From contig JAFMMO010000012.1 in NCBI GenBank assembly GCA_017859655.1, positions 1 to 35,338 of the forward strand: a stretch of 35,338 nucleotides of DNA, read 5' to 3'. This document shows, piece by piece, positions 8,208 to 18,982 of the stretch (position 1 is the stretch's first letter; each line of letters opens with the position of its first letter). The DNA is from Pseudomonadota bacterium. GTDB lineage: Bacteria; Planctomycetota; UBA8108; UBA1146. A program made the position numbers and the translations under genes. Below the pieces are notes generated by a model. The model was not told where the DNA came from, searched no databases, and saw only the letters and a program-made list of their open reading frames with translations.

Positions 8208-9095
8208 ATGCGCCCCATCCTCGCCGTCCTCCTCCTCGCGACCCTGTCCGCCTCCTCCCCCACCCTCGCCGGCTCGGTCGAGGCCTACTTCCAGCGGGGA
8301 GACTCCAACCTCGACGGGGCCCTCAACATCGCGGATCCTGTGGCGACCCTGGAGTACCTCTTCGCCGCCGGGACTCCCCTGGAGTGCCTCGACGCCGCGG
8401 ACACCAATGACGACGGGCAGCTGAACATCGCGGACGCCGTCTACACGCTCAACTATCTCTTCACCCCGACGAGCCCGGCTCCTCCCGATCCGTTCGGGAC
8501 GATGGGGAACGACCCCACGACCGATGCCCTGACCTGCACCACCGTCGACTGTCAGGACCCCGCGATCGTCGTCGCGGGTCTCTCCGTCATTCAGGGGACC
8601 GTGCCCCTCCCCGGCGCGATCCCCGCGCAGACGATCTCCCAGAGCGGGGTGACGGTCGAGGTCCAGCAGGCGGACGCGGAGCTCACCGTCGACTCGGTGA
8701 CCTATGACCCGATCACGCACACCTTCGCGGTGCTGGGGACCGCCGGGGCCCCCGCCGTGCCGGTGACGATCAGCGCGCTGTTCATCAACGTGAGCTGCAA
8801 TGTCGCGATCACCTCGACCTGGAGCCTCACCGGAGCCCTCGACGCCGTCCCCGTCGCGGATGGAGCCTCGGAGATCGTCGGCGTCACGCCGGGGTCGATC
8901 GTCGTCTCGGTCGACAACATCGACATCGACTTCTCGCAGTGCGGCGGCCTCGGGGCGATCTCGGGGATCCTGAACACCATCTTCGTCGACGCGATCCAGG
9001 GGACCATCGGCACCATCACCGATCAGATCGCGCTCCAGGTCACCGACGCCTTCGACCAGCTCCTCGGCGCCGCCCCGCTCATCGTCTGCGACTGA
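8208..9095 (+). CDS. Exported protein with N-terminal dockerin-like repeats
   Basis: A 295-residue protein with a signal peptide (hydrophobic residues 3-20, cleavage near TLAG). Residues 27-86 hold two calcium-loop repeats of the dockerin/EF-hand type: FQRGDSNLDGALNIAD...LEYLF and CLDAADTNDDGQLNIAD...LNYLF. They are followed by the tail NDPTTDALTC. The rest (about 115-295) is a hydrophobic, beta-rich region without a known motif and with a few cysteines. Start ATG 8208 has GGGAG upstream; the frame is open to 8127 but that stretch is not signal-like. Unlike the two other dockerin-like proteins in this window, the module is N-terminal here. Likely role: attachment to or assembly of extracellular or surface material. 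The partner is unknown. Confidence 0.88.
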   Translation: MRPILAVLLLATLSASSPTLAGSVEAYFQRGDSNLDGALNIADPVATLEYLFAAGTPLECLDAADTNDDGQLNIADAVYTLNYLFTPTSPAPPDPFGTMGNDPTTDALTCTTVDCQDPAIVVAGLSVIQGTVPLPGAIPAQTISQSGVTVEVQQADAELTVDSVTYDPITHTFAVLGTAGAPAVPVTISALFINVSCNVAITSTWSLTGALDAVPVADGASEIVGVTPGSIVVSVDNIDIDFSQCGGLGAISGILNTIFVDAIQGTIGTITDQIALQVTDAFDQLLGAAPLIVCD

Positions 9096-9193
9096 GCGCG
9101 ACACCCGGGGCCGAGGTCCGCGATCTCCTTGCCGCGTTGAGCGATCCGCCGGACACTCCCCTCTCCACGGGCCCCCCGTCGAGAGGACTCCCC

Positions 9194-11266
9194 ATGCCAT
9201 CCGGCTCCCCCCACCGTTCGTCGTGGTTGCTCCGCATCCTCCTCCTCGCCCTCATCCTCCCCGCGACAGACCCCGCGCTCGGCGCTCTCCGGGGCGCCCC
9301 CGCGGATGACGCCCATCTCACCGACGAGCTCCCGGCCGCCGTCGCGCGGATCTTCCCCGGTCTGGTTCGGATCCGGGCGGTGATGGAGGAGCCGGGCCCC
9401 GGACGCATCGTCCGGCTCCAGGGCTCCGGCTCCGGCATCATCATCAGCCGCGAGGGCCATGTGATCACGAACCACCACGTGGCGGGGAACGCGACCTACC
9501 TCGTCTGCGATCTCCCCGACCGCCGGGACCTCCCGGCGCGCCTCATCGGCACCGACCCCCTCGCCGACATCGCCGTCGTGCAGATCGACCTCGCGGCGGC
9601 GGGACTCGACCCCCGAGACCTCTCGGTCGCGCCGTGGGGAGACTCGGACGCCCTGGGGATCGGCACGGAGGTGTTCGCGATGGGCTCCCCCGCCGCGATC
9701 AGCCAGTCGGTGACCCGGGGAATCATCGCCAACCCGCGCATGACCGATGCCATCCGGATGCCGATGCTCGACGGCGAGGATGTCGGGTCGATCGTGCGCT
9801 GGCTCGTTCACGACGCCACGATCTTCGGAGGCAACTCGGGGGGCCCTCTCGTCAATGCCCGCGGAGAGATCATCGGGATCAACGAGATCGGCTTCGCCAA
9901 CCTCGCGGGCGCGATCCCGGGGAACCTCGCCCGCTCGGTGGCGGAGGAGATCATCGCCGACGGAGAAGTCGCCCGCTCCTGGCTCGGCCTCTCGATCCAG
10001 CCCCGCCTCGACCGGGAGCCCACCGACGGCGCGCCCGCCGGACGGGGAGCGCTCGTCGCGAGCATCCGCACCGATGGCCCCGCCGACCGAGCGGGGATCC
10101 GGGTCGGAGACCTCCTCCTCGAGGCGGATGGCCGCGAGATCGACTGCGGAGAGGTCGAGGAGCTCCCGATCGCCAACGGCATCCTCTTCGACCTCCCGAT
10201 CGGATCCCCCATCGAGGTGCGATTGCTCCGGGACGACACCGAGCTCCGCCTCGACCTGACCGCCGAGCTGCGCGGGAAGGCGCGGGCGCCGATCGAGGAA
10301 CTGCGGGACTGGGGAGTCACCTACTCGAACCCGACCCGGGCGCTCCGCTTCACCCACGACCTACCCTCCCGCCCCGGGATCATCATCCTCGGCGTCCGAC
10401 AGGGCAGCCCGGCGGACTCCGCCACCCCCCCGCTGCAACCGGGCGACCTCATCGTCCGGGTGGGCGAGCGTGAGATCGGCGATGCGGGAGAGTTCGCGAG
10501 CGCCTCCGCCGAGATCCTCGCCGGGGAGGAGGACGCGACGCTGCTCGGCGTCCGACGGGGCCCGGACGACCTCCTCGTCTGGATCGAGGGCCGACAGGAG
10601 GCGCCGCCCGCCCCTTCTGCGCGGGTCCGACGCGCAGTGCTCCCCCTCTCCATCCAGCCCGTGACCGGCGCCCTGGCCGAGGCCCTCGGCCTCGAGGATG
10701 GGCGGACCGCCGTGCGCATCACCTCGATCCCCGATGACGCACCGGAGGCGGTGGCCGAGCTGAGGGTCGGCGATCTCCTGCTGGAGATCGGGGGGAAGAG
10801 GGTCCAGGTGAGGAACCGCTCCGACCGCGCCGCGCTCCAACGGCTCGTCCGCAATCTGGCCACGGGAGAGCCGGTGGAGGTGCTCGTGATCCGGGATGGT
10901 GCACCCACCACGGTGCGCGCCACGCCCGTCCCCCCGCCCGAGACGGTGGACCTCGCGGAGCGCACGGAGATCGAGGACCTCGGCTTCTCGGTCCGGAGCC
11001 TCGTGGGGAACGAAGGATCCCACCGCCTCGCGAAGACCGGGGCGGTCGCGATCGAGAAGGTCGAGGCGGGAGGCTGGGCCGACATCGGAGGGCTTCGCGT
11101 GGGGGACCTGATCGTCTCCGTCGACCGACAACCGACCCGGGACCTCACGAACTTCTCGACTCTGCTGGACGGGCGGATCACCGCCCGGGCATCCTCGATC
11201 GTGCTCCTCGTCCTTCGGGACGAGGCGAGCCGCTTCATCGTGCTGGAGCCGAACTGGGAGGACTGA
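9194..11266 (+). CDS. HtrA/DegP-like exported serine protease with four PDZ-like domains
   Basis: A 690-residue trypsin-fold (S1C) protease with a signal peptide or anchor (residues 11-30). All three catalytic residues are visible: H95 in ITNHHV, D125 in LADIAVV, S215 in GGNSGGPLV. Four PDZ-like segments follow at about 262-358, 370-465, 480-577 and 593-687, each with a GxxxGDLLLxxxG-type core (for example GIRVGDLLLEADG, RVGDLLLEIGG, LRVGDLIVSVD). DegP has two PDZ domains, so this is a long version. ATG 9194 is chosen because the signal peptide begins there; the frame is open upstream without a convincing start. It sits 98 bases after the dockerin-like gene and 69 bases before an inactive homologue. 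Likely role: protein quality control or processing of exported proteins. Confidence 0.93.
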   Translation: MPSGSPHRSSWLLRILLLALILPATDPALGALRGAPADDAHLTDELPAAVARIFPGLVRIRAVMEEPGPGRIVRLQGSGSGIIISREGHVITNHHVAGNATYLVCDLPDRRDLPARLIGTDPLADIAVVQIDLAAAGLDPRDLSVAPWGDSDALGIGTEVFAMGSPAAISQSVTRGIIANPRMTDAIRMPMLDGEDVGSIVRWLVHDATIFGGNSGGPLVNARGEIIGINEIGFANLAGAIPGNLARSVAEEIIADGEVARSWLGLSIQPRLDREPTDGAPAGRGALVASIRTDGPADRAGIRVGDLLLEADGREIDCGEVEELPIANGILFDLPIGSPIEVRLLRDDTELRLDLTAELRGKARAPIEELRDWGVTYSNPTRALRFTHDLPSRPGIIILGVRQGSPADSATPPLQPGDLIVRVGEREIGDAGEFASASAEILAGEEDATLLGVRRGPDDLLVWIEGRQEAPPAPSARVRRAVLPLSIQPVTGALAEALGLEDGRTAVRITSIPDDAPEAVAELRVGDLLLEIGGKRVQVRNRSDRAALQRLVRNLATGEPVEVLVIRDGAPTTVRATPVPPPETVDLAERTEIEDLGFSVRSLVGNEGSHRLAKTGAVAIEKVEAGGWADIGGLRVGDLIVSVDRQPTRDLTNFSTLLDGRITARASSIVLLVLRDEASRFIVLEPNWED

Positions 11267-11335
11267 CCCCGACGAGGCTCGAGCCGCCCCCCCGCAACCA
11301 CCCTGACCTTGACGAAACCCTGGAAGGAACCTCCC

Positions 11336-12157
11336 ATGCAAAGAGCCCTGCCGACGATCCTGATCGCGCTCTCCGTCCTCCTCTTCATGCCGGGCCTCGG
11401 AGCCCAGACCGACCTGGCCTCTCAGGGGCGGAAGATCCACGCGGACAACTCCGGCGCGGTCGTCTCCGTCGCCGGCTCCCTCACCATCGACTTCGGGATG
11501 GGGCAGCAGGAGATGCCGATCGCGCTCCTCGGCACCGTCGTCGATGCCAGCGGGCTGATCCTGACCTCCATGACCTCGATCAACCCCATCGGCGACGGGG
11601 AGATGACGATGGAGCCCCAGCCCGGGATGGAGCTGCAGCTCACCGCCAAGGTGGGTGACCTCTGGATCGACCTGCAGGGCGGGAGGCGGATCTCCCTCGA
11701 GACGGTGCTGCTCGACCCCCTTCATGACATTGCCCTCCTGCGCCCCAAGGCGGAGGAGGATCGGTCGGAGCTCGGGACCCGGGCCGTGAAGGCGAAGCCC
11801 TGCGCCGAGCTTCCCGGACTCCTCACGCCGGTCGTCGTCCTCGGGCGGACGGACGAGGCCTCGAATCGGGTCCCCACCGCGCGCATCGACCATGTCAACG
11901 CACGGATCGAGACGCCGCGCGAGTGCATCCTGCTCCCCGCCGAGGTGGGGGCGCCGGTCTTCCTCGCCGACGGCACGCTGGTCGGGGTCGTCACCACCCT
12001 CGCCTCCGGTGAGGAGCTCGACCCGATGCAGATGATGATGGGCGGCATCGGAGGTGCCGGCGCGACGGTCGTGAACCCCTGGAGCGTCGTGAAGCCGATC
12101 ATCGATCAGGCGAAGCAGCGGGGGGCGGACTCGAAGGAGACCCCCGAGGAGGGGTGA
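11336..12157 (+). CDS. Exported trypsin-like pseudoprotease (HtrA-related, catalytic His and Ser missing)
   Basis: A 273-residue protein with a signal peptide (residues 1-23, cleavage near LGAQ) and the layout of an S1C protease domain, but no PDZ domain. The position of the catalytic His has become LILTSMTSI (75-83), lacking His; D131 in LLDPLHDIALL is kept; the GNSGGP serine motif is replaced by PAEVGAPVF (201-209). It should therefore fold like HtrA but not cut. The C-terminus is Met/Gly-rich (QMMMGGIGGAG). ATG 11336 has GGAAGGA seven bases upstream. It follows the active four-PDZ protease in the same direction, suggesting a regulatory or chaperone-like partner. Homology to HtrA is by eye and should be tested by profile search. 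Confidence 0.78.
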   Translation: MQRALPTILIALSVLLFMPGLGAQTDLASQGRKIHADNSGAVVSVAGSLTIDFGMGQQEMPIALLGTVVDASGLILTSMTSINPIGDGEMTMEPQPGMELQLTAKVGDLWIDLQGGRRISLETVLLDPLHDIALLRPKAEEDRSELGTRAVKAKPCAELPGLLTPVVVLGRTDEASNRVPTARIDHVNARIETPRECILLPAEVGAPVFLADGTLVGVVTTLASGEELDPMQMMMGGIGGAGATVVNPWSVVKPIIDQAKQRGADSKETPEEG

Positions 12158-12235
12158 TCCTCCGCCGAGGGGGCCTCTCGACGCGGTGACCTCGCGGCGT
12201 AAGAGCCCGAAGCGCGCGCGCGGACGGAATGAGAA

Positions 12236-12277
12236 GAGAGGAGGCCGGTCCCGCGAGCGCGGGGCCGGCCTCCTCTC
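12236..12277. terminator. Bidirectional terminator between the pseudoprotease gene and gcvP
   Basis: A 19-bp stem (12236-12254 with 12259-12277, one G-T pair) with loop GAGC, placed between convergent genes. The left flank is A-rich on the forward strand (GAATGAGAA), giving a T-rich flank for the reverse transcript, and TTTCC follows on the forward side. Confidence 0.8.
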
Positions 12278-12307
12278 GTTCGCGCCTTTCCGGAAGCCGG
12301 GTCGCGC

Positions 12308-15211
<2,904 letters not shown>

Positions 15212-15433
15212 CGGAACTCCTGGCTCGAAGGGAGCGGATCGCGCCGGCGACCCGACCTGTCGTAGTGGGGGTGCCCGCGCCCCTCTTCAGGCGAGGAGAC
15301 GACGGAGCGCGAGCGGGTCCGGAGCGGACCGCGTCGTAGGGTCAGGTTACCGCCCGGGGGGGGGCGCGGCAATCCGACCGGAGGCAATCCTGCTGCGCCG
15401 GAAGCCCCGCGCGACGGCGGTCTGGGTGGAATC

Positions 15434-15451
15434 GACCGACCCCAGTCGGTC
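15434..15451 (+). promoter_or_regulatory. Small inverted repeat upstream of pruA
   Basis: GACCGAC (15434-15440) and GTCGGTC (15445-15451) flank CCCA about 37 bases before the pruA start. It could be an operator or leader hairpin. The 277-base divergent region also holds a run of nine G (15356-15364). No clear sigma-70 promoter is seen. Confidence 0.3.
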
Positions 15452-15488
15452 TAATGCGACGACTCCGACACGAAGGGCGCATCAACCC

Positions 15489-17117
15489 ATGGTAAACACG
15501 ACACACAGCCTCCCCGCCCCCACCAACGAGCCGATCCGCGAGTACCGCCCGGGAACCGACGAGACGGCGAGACTGCAGGAGAGGATCGACGCCCTCTCCA
15601 ACGAGTGTCCGGAGATCCCCTGCATCGTCTCCGGCCGCGAGCTCACCACGGGGAGGATCCGTGAGGTGCGCTGCCCCCACGACCATGGCAAGGTCCTCGC
15701 CCGCTATCATGAGGCGACCCCCGAGGTGATCGACGCGGCGGTCGAGGGCGCCCGGGTCGCCTGGCGGGAGTGGTCGGAGACCCCGATCGCGACCCGGGTC
15801 GCGATCTTCGAGCGCGCGGCAGAGCTCCTCGCGGGCCCCTGGCGCGACACGCTGAACGCCTCGACGATGCTGAACCAGTCGAAGACCTGCTTTCAGGCCG
15901 AGATCGATGCGGCCTGCGAGCTCATCGACTTCTGGAAGTTCAACAACCACTTCGCGCTGAACGAGATCCACCCCACCCAGCCGATCAGCCCGCCCGGAGT
16001 CTGGAACTCGGTCGACTACCGACCGCTCGAGGGATTCGTCTACGCCGTCACTCCATTCAACTTCACGAGCATCGCGGGCAACCTCCCCGGCGCGCCGGCC
16101 CTGATGGGGAACGTCTCGATCTGGAAGCCCTCCGACTCCGCGGTCCTCTCGAACCATCACGTGATGAAGCTGCTCGAGGAGGCGGGGCTCCCGCCGGGGG
16201 TGATCCAGTTCGTCCCGGGGCCCGCGGAGGAGGTGACGACGCAGCTCCTCGCTCAGCCGGACTTCGCCGGTCTGCACTTCACCGGCTCCACCGCGGTCTT
16301 CCGCGAGCTGTGGCGTCGCATCGCGGAGGGGCTCCCCCACTACCGCAGCTACCCGCGGATCGTCGGCGAGACCGGGGGGAAGGACTTCATCTTCGTCCAC
16401 CCCAGCGCGGATCCGACGGTCGTCGCGGTCGCCGCCCTGCGCGGGGCGTTCGAGTACCAGGGGCAGAAGTGCTCCGCCGCGAGCCGGATGTACGTGCCGC
16501 GCTCGCTCTGGCCCGAGATCCGGGACCAGCTGGTCGCCCGGATGGAGTCGCTCCGGATGGGCGACCCCCGCGACTTCGGGAACTTCATGGCGGCGGTCAT
16601 CCACGAGCAGAGCTTCGAGCGGATCACCGCGGCGATCGGGGAGGCCCGCGCCTCCTCCGCGGCGGAGGTGGTCCAGGGCGGCGGCGCGGACCGCGAGACG
16701 GGATGGTTCGTCGAGCCGACCCTGATCGAGTGCACCGACCCCCGCTTCACCACGATGGAGGTCGAACTCTTCGGTCCCGTCCTCTCCACCTTCGTGTACG
16801 ACGACGAGGACATCGACGCGACCCTCGCCCTTTGCGACGGGACGAGCCCCTACGCGCTCACCGGGGCGATCTTCTCTTCCGACCGGGTCGAGGCGGATCG
16901 CCTCGCGAAGACGCTGCGGCACGCGGCGGGGAACTTCTACGTGAACGACAAGCCGACCGGAGCGGTGGTCGGCCAGCAGCCGTTCGGGGGCGGGCGCGCC
17001 TCGGGGACCGATGACAAGGCGGGGAGCGCCCTGAACCTCCTGCGCTGGGTCGCTCCTCGGACGATCAAGGAGACCTTCCTGCCTCCGTCCGATCACCGCT
17101 ACCCCCACATGGGCTGA
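15489..17117 (+). CDS. pruA: L-glutamate gamma-semialdehyde (1-pyrroline-5-carboxylate) dehydrogenase
   Basis: A 542-residue aldehyde dehydrogenase of the ALDH4 type that oxidises glutamate gamma-semialdehyde to glutamate with NAD+, the second step of proline (and arginine/ornithine) catabolism. Catalytic C328 lies in EYQGQKCSAASR and general-base E294 in VGETGGKDF; N191 (VTPFNFTSIAGNL) and K213 (WKPSD) are the other usual active-site residues. Overall wording (IVGETGGKDFIFVHPSAD, NFYVNDKPTGAVVGQQPFGG) matches the stand-alone form seen in eukaryotes and some bacteria, not PutA. ATG 15489 is chosen; the frame is open to 15147 but that part is antisense to gcvP. The ribosome site is weak (AAGGG, about 11 bases away). 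No proline dehydrogenase gene is in the window. Confidence 0.94.
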   Translation: MVNTTHSLPAPTNEPIREYRPGTDETARLQERIDALSNECPEIPCIVSGRELTTGRIREVRCPHDHGKVLARYHEATPEVIDAAVEGARVAWREWSETPIATRVAIFERAAELLAGPWRDTLNASTMLNQSKTCFQAEIDAACELIDFWKFNNHFALNEIHPTQPISPPGVWNSVDYRPLEGFVYAVTPFNFTSIAGNLPGAPALMGNVSIWKPSDSAVLSNHHVMKLLEEAGLPPGVIQFVPGPAEEVTTQLLAQPDFAGLHFTGSTAVFRELWRRIAEGLPHYRSYPRIVGETGGKDFIFVHPSADPTVVAVAALRGAFEYQGQKCSAASRMYVPRSLWPEIRDQLVARMESLRMGDPRDFGNFMAAVIHEQSFERITAAIGEARASSAAEVVQGGGADRETGWFVEPTLIECTDPRFTTMEVELFGPVLSTFVYDDEDIDATLALCDGTSPYALTGAIFSSDRVEADRLAKTLRHAAGNFYVNDKPTGAVVGQQPFGGGRASGTDDKAGSALNLLRWVAPRTIKETFLPPSDHRYPHMG

Positions 17118-17125
17118 GCCCCGCG

Positions 17126-17779
17126 GTGCTCGGTCACGACCCGTGGACCATCGCGTTCGCCGTCGGGCTCCTCCTCTACGTGGGGCTGCGCCACCACCAC
17201 GAGGGGCGCGTCCGAAGGGCGGTCGCCGGGAGCACCAGCCCGGTCCGCGCCTTCGATGGGGTCGAGGGGCTCCTCCTCGCGATCGTCATGACCGGCTGCC
17301 TCCTCCTCCCCGTGCTCTTCCTCCTGACGCCGTGGCTCCAACCGCCGTGGCTCCAACGGTTCGATGACGCGGCGCTCGGCTTCTCCCGCCCCGCGGCAGT
17401 CCCGGCGACGGGCCTGGTCCTGCTCGTCCTCTCGCTCCGGCTCTTCCATCGCTCCCACGCCGACCTCGGTCGTCAGTGGTCGATCACCCTCGAGATCCGG
17501 GATCAGCACCGCCTCGTCCGTGAGGGCGTGTATCGGCGGGTGCGCCATCCGATGTACGCGGCGGTCTGGGGGTTCGCGCTCGCTCAGGCCCTCATCCTGC
17601 CGAACCTGCTCGCCGGGCTCGCCGGACCGCTCTCCTTCGCCCCCCTCTACCTCGTGCGGACGCCGAGGGAGGAGGCGCTGATGAGGCGGTGGTTCGGGGA
17701 GGAGTACGAGAGGTACTGCGCGGAGACCGGGAGACTGCTGCCGCGCCGACGCAGGAGGGGAGCGGGGGGACGGAGCTAG
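17126..17779 (+). CDS. Isoprenylcysteine carboxyl methyltransferase-like integral membrane protein
   Basis: A 217-residue membrane protein with about five hydrophobic segments (roughly 6-21, 48-71, 88-106, and two within 143-178). The C-terminal ICMT/PEMT-like signature is present: VREGVYRRVRHPMYAAV, then RTPREEALMRRWFGEEYERY. Such proteins bind S-adenosylmethionine and methylate small hydrophobic or lipid substrates; the true bacterial substrates are mostly unknown, since bacteria lack prenylated CaaX proteins. GTG 17126 lies 8 bases after pruA, so the two are probably cotranscribed although no shared pathway is obvious. Its stop TAG (17777-17779) shares bases with the stop of the convergent kdsD gene. 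Confidence 0.85.
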   Translation: MLGHDPWTIAFAVGLLLYVGLRHHHEGRVRRAVAGSTSPVRAFDGVEGLLLAIVMTGCLLLPVLFLLTPWLQPPWLQRFDDAALGFSRPAAVPATGLVLLVLSLRLFHRSHADLGRQWSITLEIRDQHRLVREGVYRRVRHPMYAAVWGFALAQALILPNLLAGLAGPLSFAPLYLVRTPREEALMRRWFGEEYERYCAETGRLLPRRRRRGAGGRS

Positions 17780-18771
17780 ACCGCGATCCCCCGACGGACG
17801 AGGTCCTGAAGGCGGACGAGCCCGCGGGGACGGTCGTCCCCGTCGACGATCACGAGAGCCGTGATCTCCTGGTCCTTCATCATTCGGAGCGCCTCGACGG
17901 CGAGGGTCTCCGCCGGGACCACCGAGCGCCCCACCGGCGTCTCCGCATCCCCGCGGCGGCTCGCCGCGATCGCCTCCGCTGCGGTCAGCTCGAGCGGGTT
18001 CGCCCCGCGGGCGACGAGGCGCCGGAGATCCCCATCGGTGAAGACTCCCCGGAAGCCGCCGCTCTCATCGACGATGCACGCCATGCCGAGCCCCTTCCCC
18101 GTCACCTCGAGGAGGAGGTCGGAGAAGCGGACCGACTCCGCCACCACGGGGAGCTCGTCCCCCTGGTGCATCAGGTCATGGCACCGCAGGAGGAGCCGGC
18201 GGCCGAGACTCCCCTCCGGGTGGTAGCGCGCGAACTCATCCGCGGTGAAGCCCCGCCGCTCGAGGAGGCTCATCGCGAGAGCATCCGCGATGGAGAGCTG
18301 CAGGATCGCGCTCGTCGTGGGGGCGAGGGAGAGCGGCCCGGCCTCCTCGAAGGCCGGGATCCTGAGGAAGACATCGGAGAGCTCCGCGAGGGGAGAGCCC
18401 GGATCCTCGCCGATGGAGATCACCCCCCGACCGAGGCGACGGAAGTGGCCGACGAAGCGGATCAGCTCGTCGGTACGCCCCGTCTTCGAGAGGGTCAGGA
18501 GGAGGTCCCCCTCGCGGACGACCCCGAGGTCGCCGTGGAGCGCGTCCGTGGGGTGAAGGAAGCTCGCCGGGGTCCCCGTGCTGGCGAGAGTGCCGGCCAC
18601 CTTCTGCCCGATGGCACCGCTCTTCCCGACCCCGGAGACGATGAGGCGCCCCTCGAGGGAGGCGATCCTGTCGACCGCCTCGAGGAAGGAGCCGTCGATG
18701 GAGTCGGCGAGGGCGGAGAGCGCCGCCGCCTCCTTCTCGATCACTTCTCGGGCCAGGTCGATCCGGTCCAC
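17776..18771 (-). CDS. kdsD: Arabinose-5-phosphate isomerase (KpsF/GutQ family)
   Basis: Interconverts D-ribulose 5-phosphate and D-arabinose 5-phosphate, the first step to Kdo of lipopolysaccharide. SIS domain first, with SGVGKSGAIGQK, STGTPASFLHP and HGDLG, then two CBS domains. Counting from GTG 18771 (331 residues), the four residues known from E. coli KdsD are all found: K50, E102, E143 and H184. The sugar-phosphate loop reads LSKTGRTDE instead of the common NSGESSE. GTG 18771 is preferred because GGAGGAG lies 4-5 bases before it; a GTG at 18789 would add six residues with a poorer ribosome site. The reverse-strand stop (17776-17778) overlaps the neighbour's stop in one CTAG. Implies a Kdo-containing outer membrane. 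Confidence 0.92.
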   Translation of the reverse strand: MDRIDLAREVIEKEAAALSALADSIDGSFLEAVDRIASLEGRLIVSGVGKSGAIGQKVAGTLASTGTPASFLHPTDALHGDLGVVREGDLLLTLSKTGRTDELIRFVGHFRRLGRGVISIGEDPGSPLAELSDVFLRIPAFEEAGPLSLAPTTSAILQLSIADALAMSLLERRGFTADEFARYHPEGSLGRRLLLRCHDLMHQGDELPVVAESVRFSDLLLEVTGKGLGMACIVDESGGFRGVFTDGDLRRLVARGANPLELTAAEAIAASRRGDAETPVGRSVVPAETLAVEALRMMKDQEITALVIVDGDDRPRGLVRLQDLVRRGIAV

Positions 18772-18883
18772 GGCTCTCCTCCGCTCCACTCGGGCTTCCG
18801 GGGCGAACCCGGGATCGAAGCATGGTGCCAGCCCCCCCCCGGGCGCTCAACACCCCGGCCCACAATCCCCCGCTCGTCGCCGG

Positions 18884-18903
18884 ATCGGGCCGAATCGGGC
18901 CGA
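18884..18903. promoter_or_regulatory. Tandem 10-bp repeats, each a near-palindrome, between kdsD and the TPR gene
   Basis: ATCGGGCCGA occurs twice in a row (18884-18893 and 18894-18903). Each copy contains TCGG-G-CCGA, a 4+4 inverted repeat. A 10-bp step places both on the same DNA face, as for a cooperatively bound regulator. The location in a divergent promoter region (193 bp between genes) fits an operator. No cognate regulator is known. Confidence 0.4.
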
Positions 18904-18982
18904 ATCCCCCCCCTCCCCGGTCAAGCCCCCTCCGCATCGAGCCGATGAGGAGGATGCGGAGAACCCGCGAGGAGGGAGCCCC

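Noticed and set aside
15212-15488. Glycine riboswitch upstream of gcvP.
   Set aside because: Read on the reverse strand, no glycine-aptamer core (such as ACCGAAGGGGC-type words or a tandem repeat of it) could be found.
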